A DNA stretch of 64,000 nucleotides from Utricularia gibba (taxonomy: Eukaryota; Streptophyta; Magnoliopsida; Lamiales; Lentibulariaceae), in the NCBI GenBank assembly GCA_002189035.1, contig CM007989.1, positions 3,782,001 through 3,846,000 of the forward strand, given 5' to 3'. Of the stretch, positions 51,184 to 63,199 are shown in pieces. How positions within the stretch are numbered: position 1 is the first letter of the stretch; the number at the start of each line of letters is the position of its first letter. The notes beneath the pieces were generated by a model that had not been told where the DNA came from, did no database searches, and worked only from the letters and a program-made list of their open reading frames with translations. Position numbers and translations under genes: made by a program.

Positions 51184-54100
51184 TCATCTACGGTGTAAAG
51201 GATTATGCTGGTGGGCTTTGCTCTCATTCTGAATTCTATCTGCGTACATTGGCAGTTGGATGATCTCATTGATCTCGTCTAACAATACATCCTCGGTGAT
51301 GTTGTCCTTGATGCTCTTCATGACCTTTTGGAAAACAACTCCAGTGAAGGTCTATCTTTTTGTACGTAACCATTACAAGAGCGATTGTATATCGATCATA
51401 CCTTCCTGTAGGTGTTGAATTCATTCGGTGAACCTTTATCTGTTCGTACCCTCATACAAACCCATACTTCTTCCTCGGAATTCCAAGAGCACTCGATAAT
51501 TTTACCCGAGTAGGTAGAAGCTTCATCGCCATCTGTACAGCTAATAAAAATGGTTGTTAGATAGAAAGAAATCATCACAATACGCAAGCCAGTGGAGCAC
51601 TGCGTGAGATGTGACACACGGAAGGTTCTACATCAATCATGTTTACTGGAGACTATGCCGGCTGAAAGAAAAATGGCCCATAAAATCTACAAACATAACA
51701 ATAAGAGAAGGAAAGACCTTCACGTTCATTAGTAGTAGAAAGTTGACCTGGAAAAACAACTCTATTGTTATATTCTTCCATCACCTTCTTCTTCCCACCC
51801 CAAAGGAGGGAAAGTGACTGGCGATTCTCATTTACCTGTTCGTGGGGAAAAAAAGGCCTCACTGTACACTGTAGTATGGTTTACAAAGTCATTCAACACA
51901 TAAATGAAGAGATAAATCCCATTGATTAACATACCTCGAAAAGAAAATCTACTGAATTCATTTCGGGGTATTTCCACTTCAAGAGGCCCTCGTGTGTTCT
52001 TGGGACATAAGGATCATCCCAACCCTGCCACATAGAGGCATACACAACCAGAATCTCAGATTGCAATAGTCGCAACCTAGTCAACAAATACTAAAGGGAA
52101 AAATAAATCTAAAAACAAGTCAACTTGGGCCAGTGATGCCATGTTGCATTGGCAATAAAATAAATGAAGATAAGATGATACTAAGAATTCGGTTTTCCCT
52201 AAACAAGCACCTGGAAAATAAGGCCGTCAGCATCATGTGACAGCTTTGGAATGAAGCCTTTTAGCAGTTTTGTTACTGTTGATAGCAACCAAAAGTCTTT
52301 TCTTCTCACCTATATATGAGATACCACTAAAAACTGAGTGCTGGTGAAGAAAGGCAAACACAAAAACAAAAAAGGGAAAACGAGCCACTGGATCTTAATC
52401 TCTAACCCTGAAAGGTTCCAACTCATATCTATAGTACGGATTTTGGCTATGATGTATATGCTGCCTTTCAAAGTTCCTTGGTTCAATGATTTCCCTCTCA
52501 AGCATTTTCCAACGTTCATAGAAGGGTCGCTGAATGAAAACAAATAAATTCAGATAATAACAATTACAAGTTATGCAGCAAAACACAGACATGCCATCAT
52601 GAAGAAATCAACAATCATTGCCAGCAAGAGTTGGATAAATCATTAGCAACGTTCTATGTATAATGAAAATATGTTTTGAATAAAGTTTCTTTGTGAAATG
52701 TCAAGAAAAAAAATTGCATTTAAAACCTGAATTCAGTTTCATAAAGTAACAACGTCATCAAGGAAAAAAACAAGAACCTCTGAACGTGCACTAAAAAAAA
52801 CAATGGCAGCACAGCATAATATTTTGTGGATTAAAAAATTGTAACAGCAGATTGCTAGGGTTTTTTCATAATGAAAATTCAGTAACATAAACCCAAAAGT
52901 ATTGGCTATGAACGAAAAACATTAAAAAAAGCATCAAATAAGCAAGAGCTCAAAGATCAAGATTTCGAGAGCTACCTCAACAATGGGTACCTGATTAATG
53001 ACCATCATGTCATAAATCAGGTACCTTCGTTCTTGCTTTTGTGAATTGGGCAGCTTATCAATGATCATCTCCCCATCAAGCAATGTAAAGTGATGATACA
53101 TTCTATCGGACATTCCCTTCTAAAGACAAGCCTCAAGGATGTAAATTTAAAAAGCAGTAATAAGGCTATACGAGGATGCAAATAAAGATGTCTAACAAGG
53201 GCACATACTTCGTTGTCCTGCCTGCATGGAAAACGCATTTGGACCCTCCGAAAATTGAATTGCCTATCTATCAAATAGCATCCATCTAAAGTGATGAGCA
53301 TCATATATCTCGTTCCATCGGCTTTCCATGTTGCATAGTAATACCGCTGCCTTAATAGTTGTAAATTGTCCCTACACGGACAAAGATATTAAAGAAGCAA
53401 CAAGGATGCAACCTTCACAAAATATCTAAGTTTTTCACAGCAGCTGCTGATCTAAAGCGATCCTCTAATCTAACAGTGCTTGAACAAAGTCGTAGCATCC
53501 TAAAAAAAGGAAAAATAGGGTTCTTTTTTCCAATCAAAATCACATACACAAATTCAAATTTCAAATGACAGGAGAATCAAGCATACCTGCTAAGGGAAAC
53601 TGGATGAGATCCAGGGAACTGGTATCCCTTGTTCTGTACGATTGATAAAAAAAAAGATGTCACTATCAAGCAACAATCTTTTATATTTAAGAGACTAATC
53701 ACCCAATCACATAGAATTTTGAGACAACAAATAAATGAGTATATTAAATGGTTTAAGAAAGTTTGATCATATAAAAACTAACAAACAAAGAAAAGGACCA
53801 ACCCCTAGAGGCAACTTCAGAGATTGATAGCAGAAATGCTGCATCGCCAGTTGCTGCTCACTTGGTGTTGGATCCCCCAAGACATCATCATTTGTCATGA
53901 GCATCTGCGAATCATGTGTTTCCTGGAGGAAAAAAAAATCAGAAATGGAGGGGGGAAGGGAAAAAAATTCCTTGTAGTAGAACCAAACAAAAGAACACCA
54001 ACATTTAGTGGAGCTGTAGATACTCCATCCTCATCATCATCATCATCATCATCTGGAATTGCATCACCATTCAGATCAAGTACAGACGATCTTTTCCATT

Positions 54101-56155
54101 CCGGGGTAAGAGGGCAAACAAACGTATCTGGCTTCTTTTCATGATAAAAATTGTATAACTCATCAACATACTCAGGCTTATAAATCCCTGGTGGGCGTGC
54201 ATCAGAAAATATTTTTATAGCCTGTGGAGGAAGAGAAAATATTAGGCCTACCATGAGTGACATTAAATGATAGAAAGGAAACTAACCTGAGTGACAGAAA
54301 TGGGCATTGTACGCATGAGATAATGAACGATCATATAACCAGTACGATTGTGGCCATGGGTGCAATGAACAAGAACATACTTCTTAGGCTGCTTATGGCG
54401 AGAAAGAAATTGAGAGACCTGGTTCAAATAAGAACTTCAGGTTCCATATCCAGGATGAGGAAGTTTTGACAATAAAGCATTGAAAATAACAAAATTTTAT
54501 TTGCACTGATGTCAGCATGCAATACGGTGTTCAACTTCTCATTTCATTTAATTTGTGCAAATTTCCAACGACAAAAGGCTGAGAGCAACGACCAACCACT
54601 ACCCCAAAATATTCATTTCCATTTGTCGAAGTGAAGGTGGAAAGGATTATCATAGAACCAACGTGACATATCATAAACTAAGTTCTCTGCTGACATGCAT
54701 AATGATTTCCATACATTAATGGCACAGAATGTTTTTCATACCTCAAAGCAAAATGCATTCACATCACGATTTTCAGGGACTGCATCACGGCCCTGGCATG
54801 GAATCTGTAACAAGTATAGCCAGTGAACAAAATACCATGAAGGAAAGAGAAATGATGCATAGTGGGAAGTTAGAGGTTAGAAATAGATTACCTTAATATA
54901 CTTAATACCTTCTTTCTTCCAGTCATTTGGAGAATAGTATCGATTTGAATTTGTAAGATCAATCACCAAACCAAGCTGAAAATGTTCAGCAGATTTCAAG
55001 TCACCCCATAGGGTATTGTAAAGGACAAGGCAACTGTGTGGCAAAACAAAAGCACAAAGTAGTAACACGTCCCAGCATACCCAATGTAATAACTAAGGCA
55101 CTAAAAAGAGTCTACCTACATCCACTCTATATTCTATCTGTAATATTCGATCAACTATGTAATAACTACAAAAAATATGAGCAAATATTTGGCTTCAGAT
55201 ATGTACTGTGAATGCTCTCTTCGATAACAGAATTTACATAGGCACCGGTTCCACTCACCTTTCGACCTGAAAATCTTTTTTGATTGAGAACTTGTCTGGA
55301 AGAGTATCTTCGGCCAGGAGGGATATCAGAATTAAAAGATTCTCCCAAAGGAACCTTTGAAGGAATCAAAGATCCTATTTCCTGTCCACATGGAGGGCAG
55401 TCTAGCCAACCTGGAAATACAGAAGTGGTAACAAATCCATAAAAGAAAAAATAAGGCTAAGAAAAATTGATGACACCAAAAGAAACCATAAAAAATAAAA
55501 TAGAATTTAAGCCCCATCAGACAATATGGGGTTTGAAGGAGAACAACAGTTGAGAAGAACAGCAGATGAGGCATATTAAACAATGTACATCTGATGGCCA
55601 ATCAAACACATATTAGCAACTTGACATAGAGTTTGATGTACCTGGAGGGAGTCTACTATTAAGTTTCTGTCTTTTTCCTTGAAACTCACTACGCTGTTGA
55701 TTAAGATAAGACCCAGAAGATTTCCTTTCATCAGAGCGCTGCCTTTTCATTCTTTGCATCCTTTCCTCACGTTCCTTTCACAAAAAGGAAAAACAGAAAA
55801 GTATTGATTAAAAAGAGAACACAAGCGAGAAAACAAAACAAAATGAATTGTTGGTGACAGAGGATGATAAGGAAAATAATGAAGATCAGCATATCAAATA
55901 CATATTTTACATACAGAAAAGTTAATAAAAATGATATTCCTTCAAATACAAAACTAACTGGAATGCAAGTGTATAATGTGAAGTAACACTAAAAGGTGAT
56001 ACCCTGCGTGAAATCTGAACTGCAGATTCCATGTGCTCCACATGTTCACTGTATGTTAGTGGCTCTTCTTGTAAATTATCTCCATCAGACAGCGTTTCAT
56101 GCAGTAATACTTCATCATCCTCTGGTTCGGGAGAAGCGTTCAAATCCATGCTCAT
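51184..56155 (-). CDS. Bifunctional mRNA capping enzyme (RNA 5'-triphosphatase and guanylyltransferase)
   Basis: This nuclear enzyme removes the gamma phosphate of nascent mRNA and transfers GMP to form the cap, acting with RNA polymerase II. Many short exons run from the ATG at 56155 (MSMDLNASPEPEDDE; first exon 56003-56155) to the stop at 51184-51186 after NPLHRR. A basic N-region (ERMQRMKRQRSDERKSSG) and PPGWLDCPPCGQ precede the phosphatase domain. That domain has LVIDLTNSNRYY and the cysteine-phosphatase signature HCTHGHNRTG. An acidic linker encoded by a GAT microsatellite (near 54028-54053) separates it from the transferase. The transferase has the nucleophile lysine in TWKADGTRYMM, LLDGEMIIDK (motif IIIa), DADGLIF (IV) and GLLKWKYPEMNSVDF (V). 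An OB-fold part with SGKIIECSW follows. All key residues are present and no frame break was found. The order triphosphatase then transferase is as in plants and animals. Confidence 0.94.
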
Positions 56156-57851
56156 AATCCAAATCCTCTGAAAAACATTCCCTCAATGCTCCACCTAGTA
56201 TCATGATGTGGGTTGATAGCCAATGACGTAAAATTCAAGAGCATGCTTTAGTAACCACGTTAATGCGTACAACTCTTCCAAAAAAAATTCAATAGAGGAC
56301 AAAACTGCATGCGACAGTGGTACACTAATAATTAAAAGGTTGAAAGCCTTCAAGGTCTTAGAATTCAGTGCACTAAAAGAAAATTTTTGGGAAAAACACC
56401 GCATGACACCAGCATGATTCTATTGTTTCCTCTTTTATGTTATGCCGCATTAGTTATTGGATGGAAATAGCCCCCAACTGTAACTAAAAGAGGTCGTTCA
56501 ACAAGCGAATGATCTCATAAAGGAATATGGCAATCCTAGTGGTCAGGGCCTGCCAAATTCTAGAAAAAATACAAGCCTTTGACACAAATTAGACAAAAGG
56601 ACGAATTATGAAAAAGTACATGAAGTATAAGAACTTAAATAACGATGGAACTTTGAAAAAAAAAAAAAAGATGCTGCCCTCAAGAACCGAGAGTGACGCA
56701 GTTATAGGGGCTCAAATCAATTCAAAAGATAGCACAATATACAATAACATTCATCAACTAATCATCCGGTTTAAAGAAAGATGAAAATGCAATCAACATT
56801 TGCAGCGATAAGAAACTAATAGAGACATCACAACCTTCAAAATACACTTTCTTGAAGCTAATTTTAAACCCCGGAATAAGCAGGAATAGGATAGAACAAA
56901 CCTCACCGCTAACCGCATCCTTGCCCTGCCATTACTATTCCTCAACGAATAACCGGGTCAGAGAACCCCACAATCTCCCATGATGTGGGGAAACACGCCG
57001 AAGAGTTTCAACAGAAATCTAAAAATCACAGATTCACTCAGTTCCCTACGGAGCAAAGCAATCGAAAGTAGACCCCGCGATTCAAAAGCAGCAGCGACAA
57101 CAATCAAAACCAAAACATGGAGGGGGCGAATGCGAAAAAAAAGGCAAAAGAAAAAGGATTAGGTCTCGGAGACTGAAAGCATGCTCGCGTCGTTAGGGAC
57201 GGCTAAGTCTCGCCATTGCCTGGAAGTAGGTTTCGGCGAGCTTTGAACTCCCGATTCCAGAAGATGGATTGTAAGAATTTCCCCTGTGCTGTCAACGGAT
57301 ACAAAATCAGCAATTACTGCAGCTTGTTACACTGCAGTAAGAACCCAAATTCCTAATTTTAGTTCAAATGTTCCTAATTTTATCTTTTACAATTATTTTC
57401 GTATAATTTAATTCATAATATAATTGAATTATTTACATTTAATTAAAAATAAAAAAAACACTTCACATATAAACATTTTACAATGTTTACCTAAAATAAT
57501 ATTATAATTGAATGAGATCATTTTAAAATAAATAAACAACTTAAAATAAAAAATTAAAAAATCCAAATAATATTTCAACATTATGCAATATTATTAAATT
57601 TATCAAATCTCTATTTTAATGATTAAATAAGACATCAATTAGAACAATTATGTTATTTATTTTTATCTATTCTAAAAAATATATTTATAATATAATTGTT
57701 ATTAAACTTATCAATTTTATTTTATTAAACTTTATGATATTTTTATATGATCATATAAAATAGTTTTACAATATCAAAATAGATTTTATTTACATAATAT
57801 GAAAACTGATTTTATTCTACATAATTTTAAATATAGTTTAAAATTACTAAG
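56156..57851. other. Capping-enzyme leader region and AT-rich spacer
   Basis: The left part probably holds a 5' leader intron of the capping-enzyme gene (minus strand): an acceptor-like CAG lies just above the ATG near 56170 and a GGTGAGGTTTGT donor region near 56900. The first untranslated exon would be around 56900-57290. From about 57340 to 57851 the sequence is strongly AT-rich with no gene signal and directly abuts the LTR of the retrotransposon. Confidence 0.5.
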
Positions 57852-58428
57852 TGATACGACCCTCCAATCAACAAATCAATAATTGATTGTCAAACTAGAT
57901 CTTAGTTGAAAGGAAGCAATCCCTCAAGAAAAAGAAGTTGGCCCTCAATGATTGAAAGATTCTTGCAAATCAAACTATGAAATAGTACCACACTCACAGA
58001 ATCAAGGAAGTAATTGAGAGTGATAAACCACACACTAGACACCACAAACAAGACTTGATAAATCTAAGTTCTACAAGAACTCATGGAAGTAGAATTGATC
58101 TCAAAAGTGATTACAATCAAAGTTGTCCAAAACAAGAGTAAGACCTTCTTATATAGATGAAAGATTGAGCTTTATTGGAGAAAAAATAGTAATAATAATG
58201 TATTTGGTAGTAATGGAACTTCTCTAATCAAGTTGATCCACTTTGAGAATGTTGAATTCCATGCCAAACACCTCATAACTTGGTTGATTGGCTCATAAGC
58301 TCTTAAGCACTTCTTGATACCTTCTTGCTCTTGATCTAATGATTGGCCCAACTGAAATCAATGGAGAATTATTGATCTTGTGTCTTTTATTTTCATTGGG
58401 ATAATCTGTACCATTCATGATCTCATCA
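57852..58428 (-). repeat. 3' LTR of the Ty3/gypsy element (577 bp, proposed)
   Basis: Read on the minus strand the segment begins TGATGAGATC immediately after the polypurine tract and ends GTATCA, giving the TG...CA ends expected of an LTR. It contains a TATA-like CTATATAAG about 270 bases in. The bases outside the left end on the plus strand are CTAAG, a candidate target-site duplication whose partner would be beyond the window. No second LTR copy is available here for confirmation. Confidence 0.75.
58148..58156 (-). promoter_or_regulatory. TATA-like element in the LTR
   Basis: CTATATAAG on the minus strand sits centrally in the proposed LTR, where the U3/R boundary promoter of a plant LTR retrotransposon is expected. 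This supports the LTR assignment. Confidence 0.45.
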
Positions 58429-58441
58429 CCCCCCTTCTTTT
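58429..58441 (-). other. Polypurine tract
   Basis: AAAAGAAGGGGGG on the minus strand directly abuts the TG that opens the proposed 3' LTR. That is the standard place for the plus-strand priming site of reverse transcription. Confidence 0.8.
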
Positions 58442-58442
58442 A

Positions 58443-58735
58443 GCAGATTCATCCTTGAATTATCAACATCTACTCACAAGGAACCAAGTCAGCAATATTG
58501 AACGTGGAGTGCATCGAAAACTCATCTGGAAGATCAATCTTATAAGCATTATCATTGATTTTCTCAATGACTTGAAAGGATCCATCTCCTTTGGGTGAAA
58601 GCTTTGAATGTCTTTTGCTTGGAAATCTTTACTTTCGAAAATGTACCCAAACCCAATCTCCTGGTTGTAGAGTAACTTTCTTCTTATGTTTATTTGTTTT
58701 AGCTGCATACTCCTTATTTTTTGTTTCTGTTAAGT
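58443..58735 (-). pseudogene. Post-integrase tail of the Ty3/gypsy pol
   Basis: A frame on the minus strand reads KEYAAKTNKHKKK, QPGDWVWVHFRK, then a stop, SKRHSKLSPKGDGSFQV, INDNAYKIDLP and STFNIADLVP before ending. This is the characteristic C-terminal region after the integrase core in Ty3/gypsy elements. It lies about 1.3 kb from the core domain. At least one nonsense codon interrupts it. Confidence 0.8.
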
Positions 58736-60070
58736 GTCATTTTCTTACTATTTCTTATGTTGTTTTTATGTCTAATTGTGATTAGAAGTGTCTAATTAGG
58801 GGTCTATAATATGAGATTTAGGTTTTTATCTAGTTTAGGGTAATTATCCTAAATCTTCTATTTTATGTAATAATTTTACTAATTTTAATTGAGTTTTTCT
58901 AGAGTTGCACACGTGGCAGGAAGTGAGAAAAAGAGGGTATCAGATGGCGACAAATTGGATCTTCCCGAGCTGACATTCCCTTGATTTTCGGAAGACTGCA
59001 GATGCTTAATCATGAGCCTTGACGTGCGGAACACGGGAGTCTCTAATAGGCGACATCATTAGCGTACCAGTGTCAGACGTTGCTTGCAAGTCATCCCAAG
59101 TTCAGTAGAATCACAAGGACACGAAATCTCAGACCCTCATTGAAGTGGGAGTTCTGTTCAGACGAAAGAGGAGTAGTTAGTTTAGTTTTTCCCTTTTGTT
59201 TCTCTCTCTAGAGGAATTTTCCTCTAGCTTCTCTCTAGAACCTTGTTTCGTTTTCTTTAGTTTGTATGGCCGTTCGCGACTAGAAACTTCCGTTTTTGGG
59301 TTGGAACACCACCAGATCTATGTTTCATTAGCTTATCTTCACATTTTCTTTGAATCCGAACGGGTTTCGTATGTCTTCGCGCGACTATGTTGCAGTTTTT
59401 CTGTAACAATCCCCTTATTCAAGGTTCATGGTTAGCTGATCACTACCCGCGGATTTTGGAGAGGAGCAAGGTGGAAAGCACCAACTCGAGCCCTTTTGGC
59501 AGGAGGAAGACAATGTTTGGTCTGTGGCCGTACCTCAGGATCAATGGACAGGTAGTGACCTCGTATCTGGACTCATTGGGTCATTGGCCACACTCGGGCA
59601 CACGCGCGCAATTCGGTTGTGAGGGTACGCTGACAGGACCTCTTATTCTCACGTTCGTCTAAGGAGGAGCAACATCGGGCTATTCCCGTGCCTTCTTGCA
59701 AGAGAGTGTAAGAGAGTGTAGACAATTCCTTACTCCTATAACCAAGTACTCGAGAGGACCAGAGAAGAGTGAAGACGCAATGAACATAGCTGGACAAGAT
59801 TCCAAACCCAGCAAACATTTACTTTATTTAAGGTTCATCACTTACGTTCATTTTAGTTGTTTGCTCAAAACCCCTCTCATTCCCTTACTTAAGCTTCATC
59901 ATCAACGTTTCTCGCACCTTTTACCTTCAAAGCCGTTTACAAATTGTGACAGTTGTATTCGGGGTGCCTCACCTTTCACTAAAAAACAACTCCCTGTGTT
60001 TGACACCCGTACTACGCTTTTGTGTTTTACGAGTTTTAAAAGTATTAAAATTTGTTGTGGAAACGACATG
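58736..60070. mobile_element. Unidentified ~1.3-kb segment separating integrase core from its tail
   Basis: Sequence homologous to Ty3/gypsy pol stops near 60070-60080 on the integrase side and resumes near 58735. The material between has no pol-like coding content. It is less AT-rich than its surroundings on the left and carries a CTCTCTAGAGG-type palindromic stretch near 59202-59245 and a short AGAGAGTGTA tandem near 59699-59719. Its right part resembles leader-like sequence of a plant LTR element on the plus strand. It may be a solo LTR or other non-autonomous insertion. Exact ends and target duplication could not be resolved. Confidence 0.5.
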
Positions 60071-60079
60071 CATCAGCTT

Positions 60080-60889
60080 CCAGTTGATTTCGAACCTTCT
60101 CATGTAGTTTATAGGAGCACGAGGATTAAAACTACGAAATTCATAAGATGGTGAGGGCAACAAATTTATAGGAACACGAGGATTAAAACCATACACAATT
60201 TCAAAAGGAGAACAACGTGTAGAAGAGTGTACTGCTCTATTGTATGCAAATTCAACATGAGGTAGGCAATCTTCCCATGTTCTAATGTTCTTTTTTATGA
60301 TTGCACGAAGTATGGTAGCTAGAGTTCGATTTGTTACCTCGGTTTGTCCATCAATTTGAGGATGAAAAGTGGTAGAGAAAAGAAGCTTTGTTCCCAACTT
60401 ACTCCAAAGTGTGCGCCAAAAGCGGTTGATAAACTTTGTGTCACAATCACTTACAATGATTGTAAGTGGCATACCATGTAGTCTAACAATTTCCCTAAAA
60501 AATAAATCTGCAATATGAGAAGCATCATTAGTCTTGTGATAAGGAATGAAATGTACCATCTTGGAGAACCTGTCCACGACTACAAATATTGAATCCTTTC
60601 CGTTTTGTATCCTTGGTAATCTTAAAACAAAATTCATAGAAAGGTCAATCCAAGGATAAAGAGGAGTAGGAAGAGGAGTGTACAATCCTTGAGAAATTGA
60701 TTTTGATTTGGCTTTATTGCACACCAAACATTTTCCATAGATTCTTTCCACATCTTTTCTCATGTGTGGCCAATAGAAGTGTTGTTGAAGCATGTCCAAT
60801 GTTTTGGTGACCCCAAAATGCCCCATTAGACCACCACCATGAGCCTCTTTCACTAAAAACTCACGAATTGAACATTGAGGAAAATGCAT
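60080..60889 (-). pseudogene. Ty3/gypsy integrase domain
   Basis: The minus-strand frame has the H2C2 zinc-binding region ([12 protein letters not shown] and [10 protein letters not shown]). The catalytic core has the first Asp in [13 protein letters not shown], the second Asp in [14 protein letters not shown], and the Glu in [15 protein letters not shown]. The frame is open across the core. Near its end a 24-base direct repeat (60108-60132 and 60166-60189) duplicates the FNPR-PIN segment, after which homology fades. Confidence 0.88.
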
Positions 60890-61770
60890 AATCTGTTATT
60901 TTTGAAAAAGAAATCATCTTGCCTATAGAAGTTTTCAAGAGGTTTATGTTCACATGAAAGATAAATATCTTTAAGATCATGATCAAGACTGTAAAATTCT
61001 TTTATCGTTGATAATCCAAGAATTTGAGCATCAAAAGTAGCTAAAAGTGTGTACCTTCATGACAATGCATCTGCAACAATGTTCTCCTTACCTTTCTTGT
61101 ATTTTATAACATAAGGAAAAGTATCAATGAACTCCACCCATTTTGCATGTCTTCTATTGAGATTTTTTTTACTCTTGACATACTTCAAACTTTCGTGGTC
61201 TATATGGATAACAAATCATTTGTACCAAAGATAATGTTTCCAAGTTTCAAGTGCTCTTACCAGTGAGTACAACTCCGTATCATAAGTTGGGTAATTGAGT
61301 GCAGCTCCACCCAACTTTTCACTGAAATAGGCAATAGGTCGACCTCCTTGCATGAGAACATCACCTATTCCAACTCCAAAAGCATCACATTCAATTTCAA
61401 ACGTATTAGAGAAATCAGGTAATCTAAGTAAAGGAGCTGAGCTAAGCTTATCCTTAAGTGTCTTGAAAGCATATTCTTGTGATTCTCCCCACCAAAATTG
61501 CACATTTTTCTTCACAACCTCATTCAAAGGTATTGCAATTGTGCTGAAATCCTTAACAAAACGACGGTAGAAGCTAGCCAATCCATGGAAACTATGCACT
61601 TCTCCAACTGTGGTAGGAGTTGGCCATTCCCTAATTGCTTTCACCTTTTCTTCATCTACTAGAATATCAGCATCACTTACAATATAGCCAAGAAAAGAGA
61701 TTTTGTTTGTGCAAAAGTCGCACTTTTTGATATTAGCATACAAACACTCTTTTCTCAAAACAACCAACAC
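60890..61770 (-). pseudogene. Ty3/gypsy RNase H and connection region with nonsense codons
   Basis: The minus-strand frame reads [60 protein letters not shown] and [19 protein letters not shown], the RNase H of Ty3/gypsy elements. Stop codons interrupt it after HYLWYK (just below 61216) and after ADALS (near 61056), showing decay. The segment is in the same frame as the reverse transcriptase but separated from it by a TAG at 61771-61773. Confidence 0.85.
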
Positions 61771-62313
61771 CTAACGTAAATGACATGTATGTTCATCCAG
61801 TGTCTTACTATACACAAGAATATCATCAAAGTAAACAACAACAAATCTACCAAGAAAGGGACGCAATACATCATTCATCAATCTCATGAAAGTATTAGGT
61901 GCATTAGTCAATCCAAAAGTCATAACTAACCATTCATATAAACCAAACTTAGTTTTGAAAGCAGCTTTCCATTCATCCCCCTTTCTCATCCTAATTTGAT
62001 GATATCTACTACGCAAATCAATCTTAGAGAAAATGCATGATCCATGTAATTCATCTAACATATCATCAAGCCTAGGTATAGGATGACTGTACTTAACCGT
62101 TATTTGGTTGATGGCTCGACAATCAGTGCACATTCTCCATGTTCCATCATGTTTTGGCACCAATAATACTGGAACTGAGCATGGACTCACACTTTCCCTC
62201 ACCAACCCCTTAGTCATGAGAACTTCCACTTGGCATTGGATCTCTTTTGTTTCTTCGGGGATTAGCCCTATAAGCAGCTCGGTTTGGGATCTGAGCACCA
62301 GGAACAAAGTCAA
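61771..62313 (-). pseudogene. Ty3/gypsy reverse transcriptase
   Basis: The minus-strand frame contains [70 protein letters not shown] and the catalytic YFDDILVYS box. It ends at a TAG. It is in a different frame from the protease to its right, the switch falling near 62250-62260 in a CCCC run. Confidence 0.9.
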
Positions 62314-63106
62314 TTTGATGTTCTATTCCTCGGTATGGTGGTAATCCATACAATTCTTCAGGAAAAACATCATTGAATTCCTGCAAAACAAGTTTAATGC
62401 AAGTAGGAAGATTCTCTTGTGGGTTAAAGTTGTGTGACAAAGGCTCTTTAAACAAGAGCAAAAGAAAGTGATTTCTGCCATGTAACACTCTTTTCACATA
62501 ACTCATTCTTGCAACAAGGCACTCCATTTCTTTTTTTCTCACAACTCCTTCACTCACGTCTTTCTTTTTACTCTCTTTTTTAGATGTTCTTTTCCTTTCT
62601 CGTGATATCTCTTTTTTCTCTCCCAAGCTCTCATCCCTCAACTCACCAAAGGATTTAATAGCAGCAGCAATCTTAAGTTGATCCTCGTATGCCTCTTTTG
62701 GAGATAAAAGCACCAATGTGATAGGTTTTCCTTTCATAGAAAAGGAATACTTGTTAGTATAGTCATCATTGATCACCTTCCTATCGTATTGGCATGGCCT
62801 TCCCAAGAGTATGTGTCCAGCACGCATGGGTACTACATCACAAAGAACCTCATCCTGGTACTTTCCAATTTGGAAAGCAACAAGAACTTGTTTATTGACC
62901 TTTACTTCACTCCCTTCGTTCAACCATTGAAGTCTGTAGGGATTTGGATGTTTGAGAGTAGGAAGTTGGAGTTTATCCACCATGAAGGTACTAGCAACAT
63001 TTGTGCAACTACCTCCATCAATTATTAGGCTGCATACCTTCCCATGCACAAAGCAACGTGTATGGAATAAGTTTTCGCGTTGCTCCTCCATTGGCTTAGC
63101 ATGCAT
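62254..63106 (-). pseudogene. Ty3/gypsy aspartic protease region and linker
   Basis: The minus-strand frame reads RCFVHGKVCSLIIDGGSCTN, the active-site segment (Asp-Gly-Gly) of a retrotransposon protease, then LLGRPCQYDRKVINDD. A Lys/Glu-rich linker follows (RKRTSKKESKKKD). The last part, [19 protein letters not shown] and [10 protein letters not shown], is the usual lead-in to reverse transcriptase. Confidence 0.85.
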
Positions 63107-63199
63107 GGCTAAAGTCCTTCTTGTTACTAAACTTTCACCAATGACAGGTTGTTGTTCCCCATCATCTAATTCCTGTACTTCACTTTCACTTTCACACTC

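Noticed and set aside
59696-60154. 152-codon plus-strand frame beside the integrase
   Set aside because: It overlaps the antisense of the integrase end and the unidentified insertion; no recognised domain.
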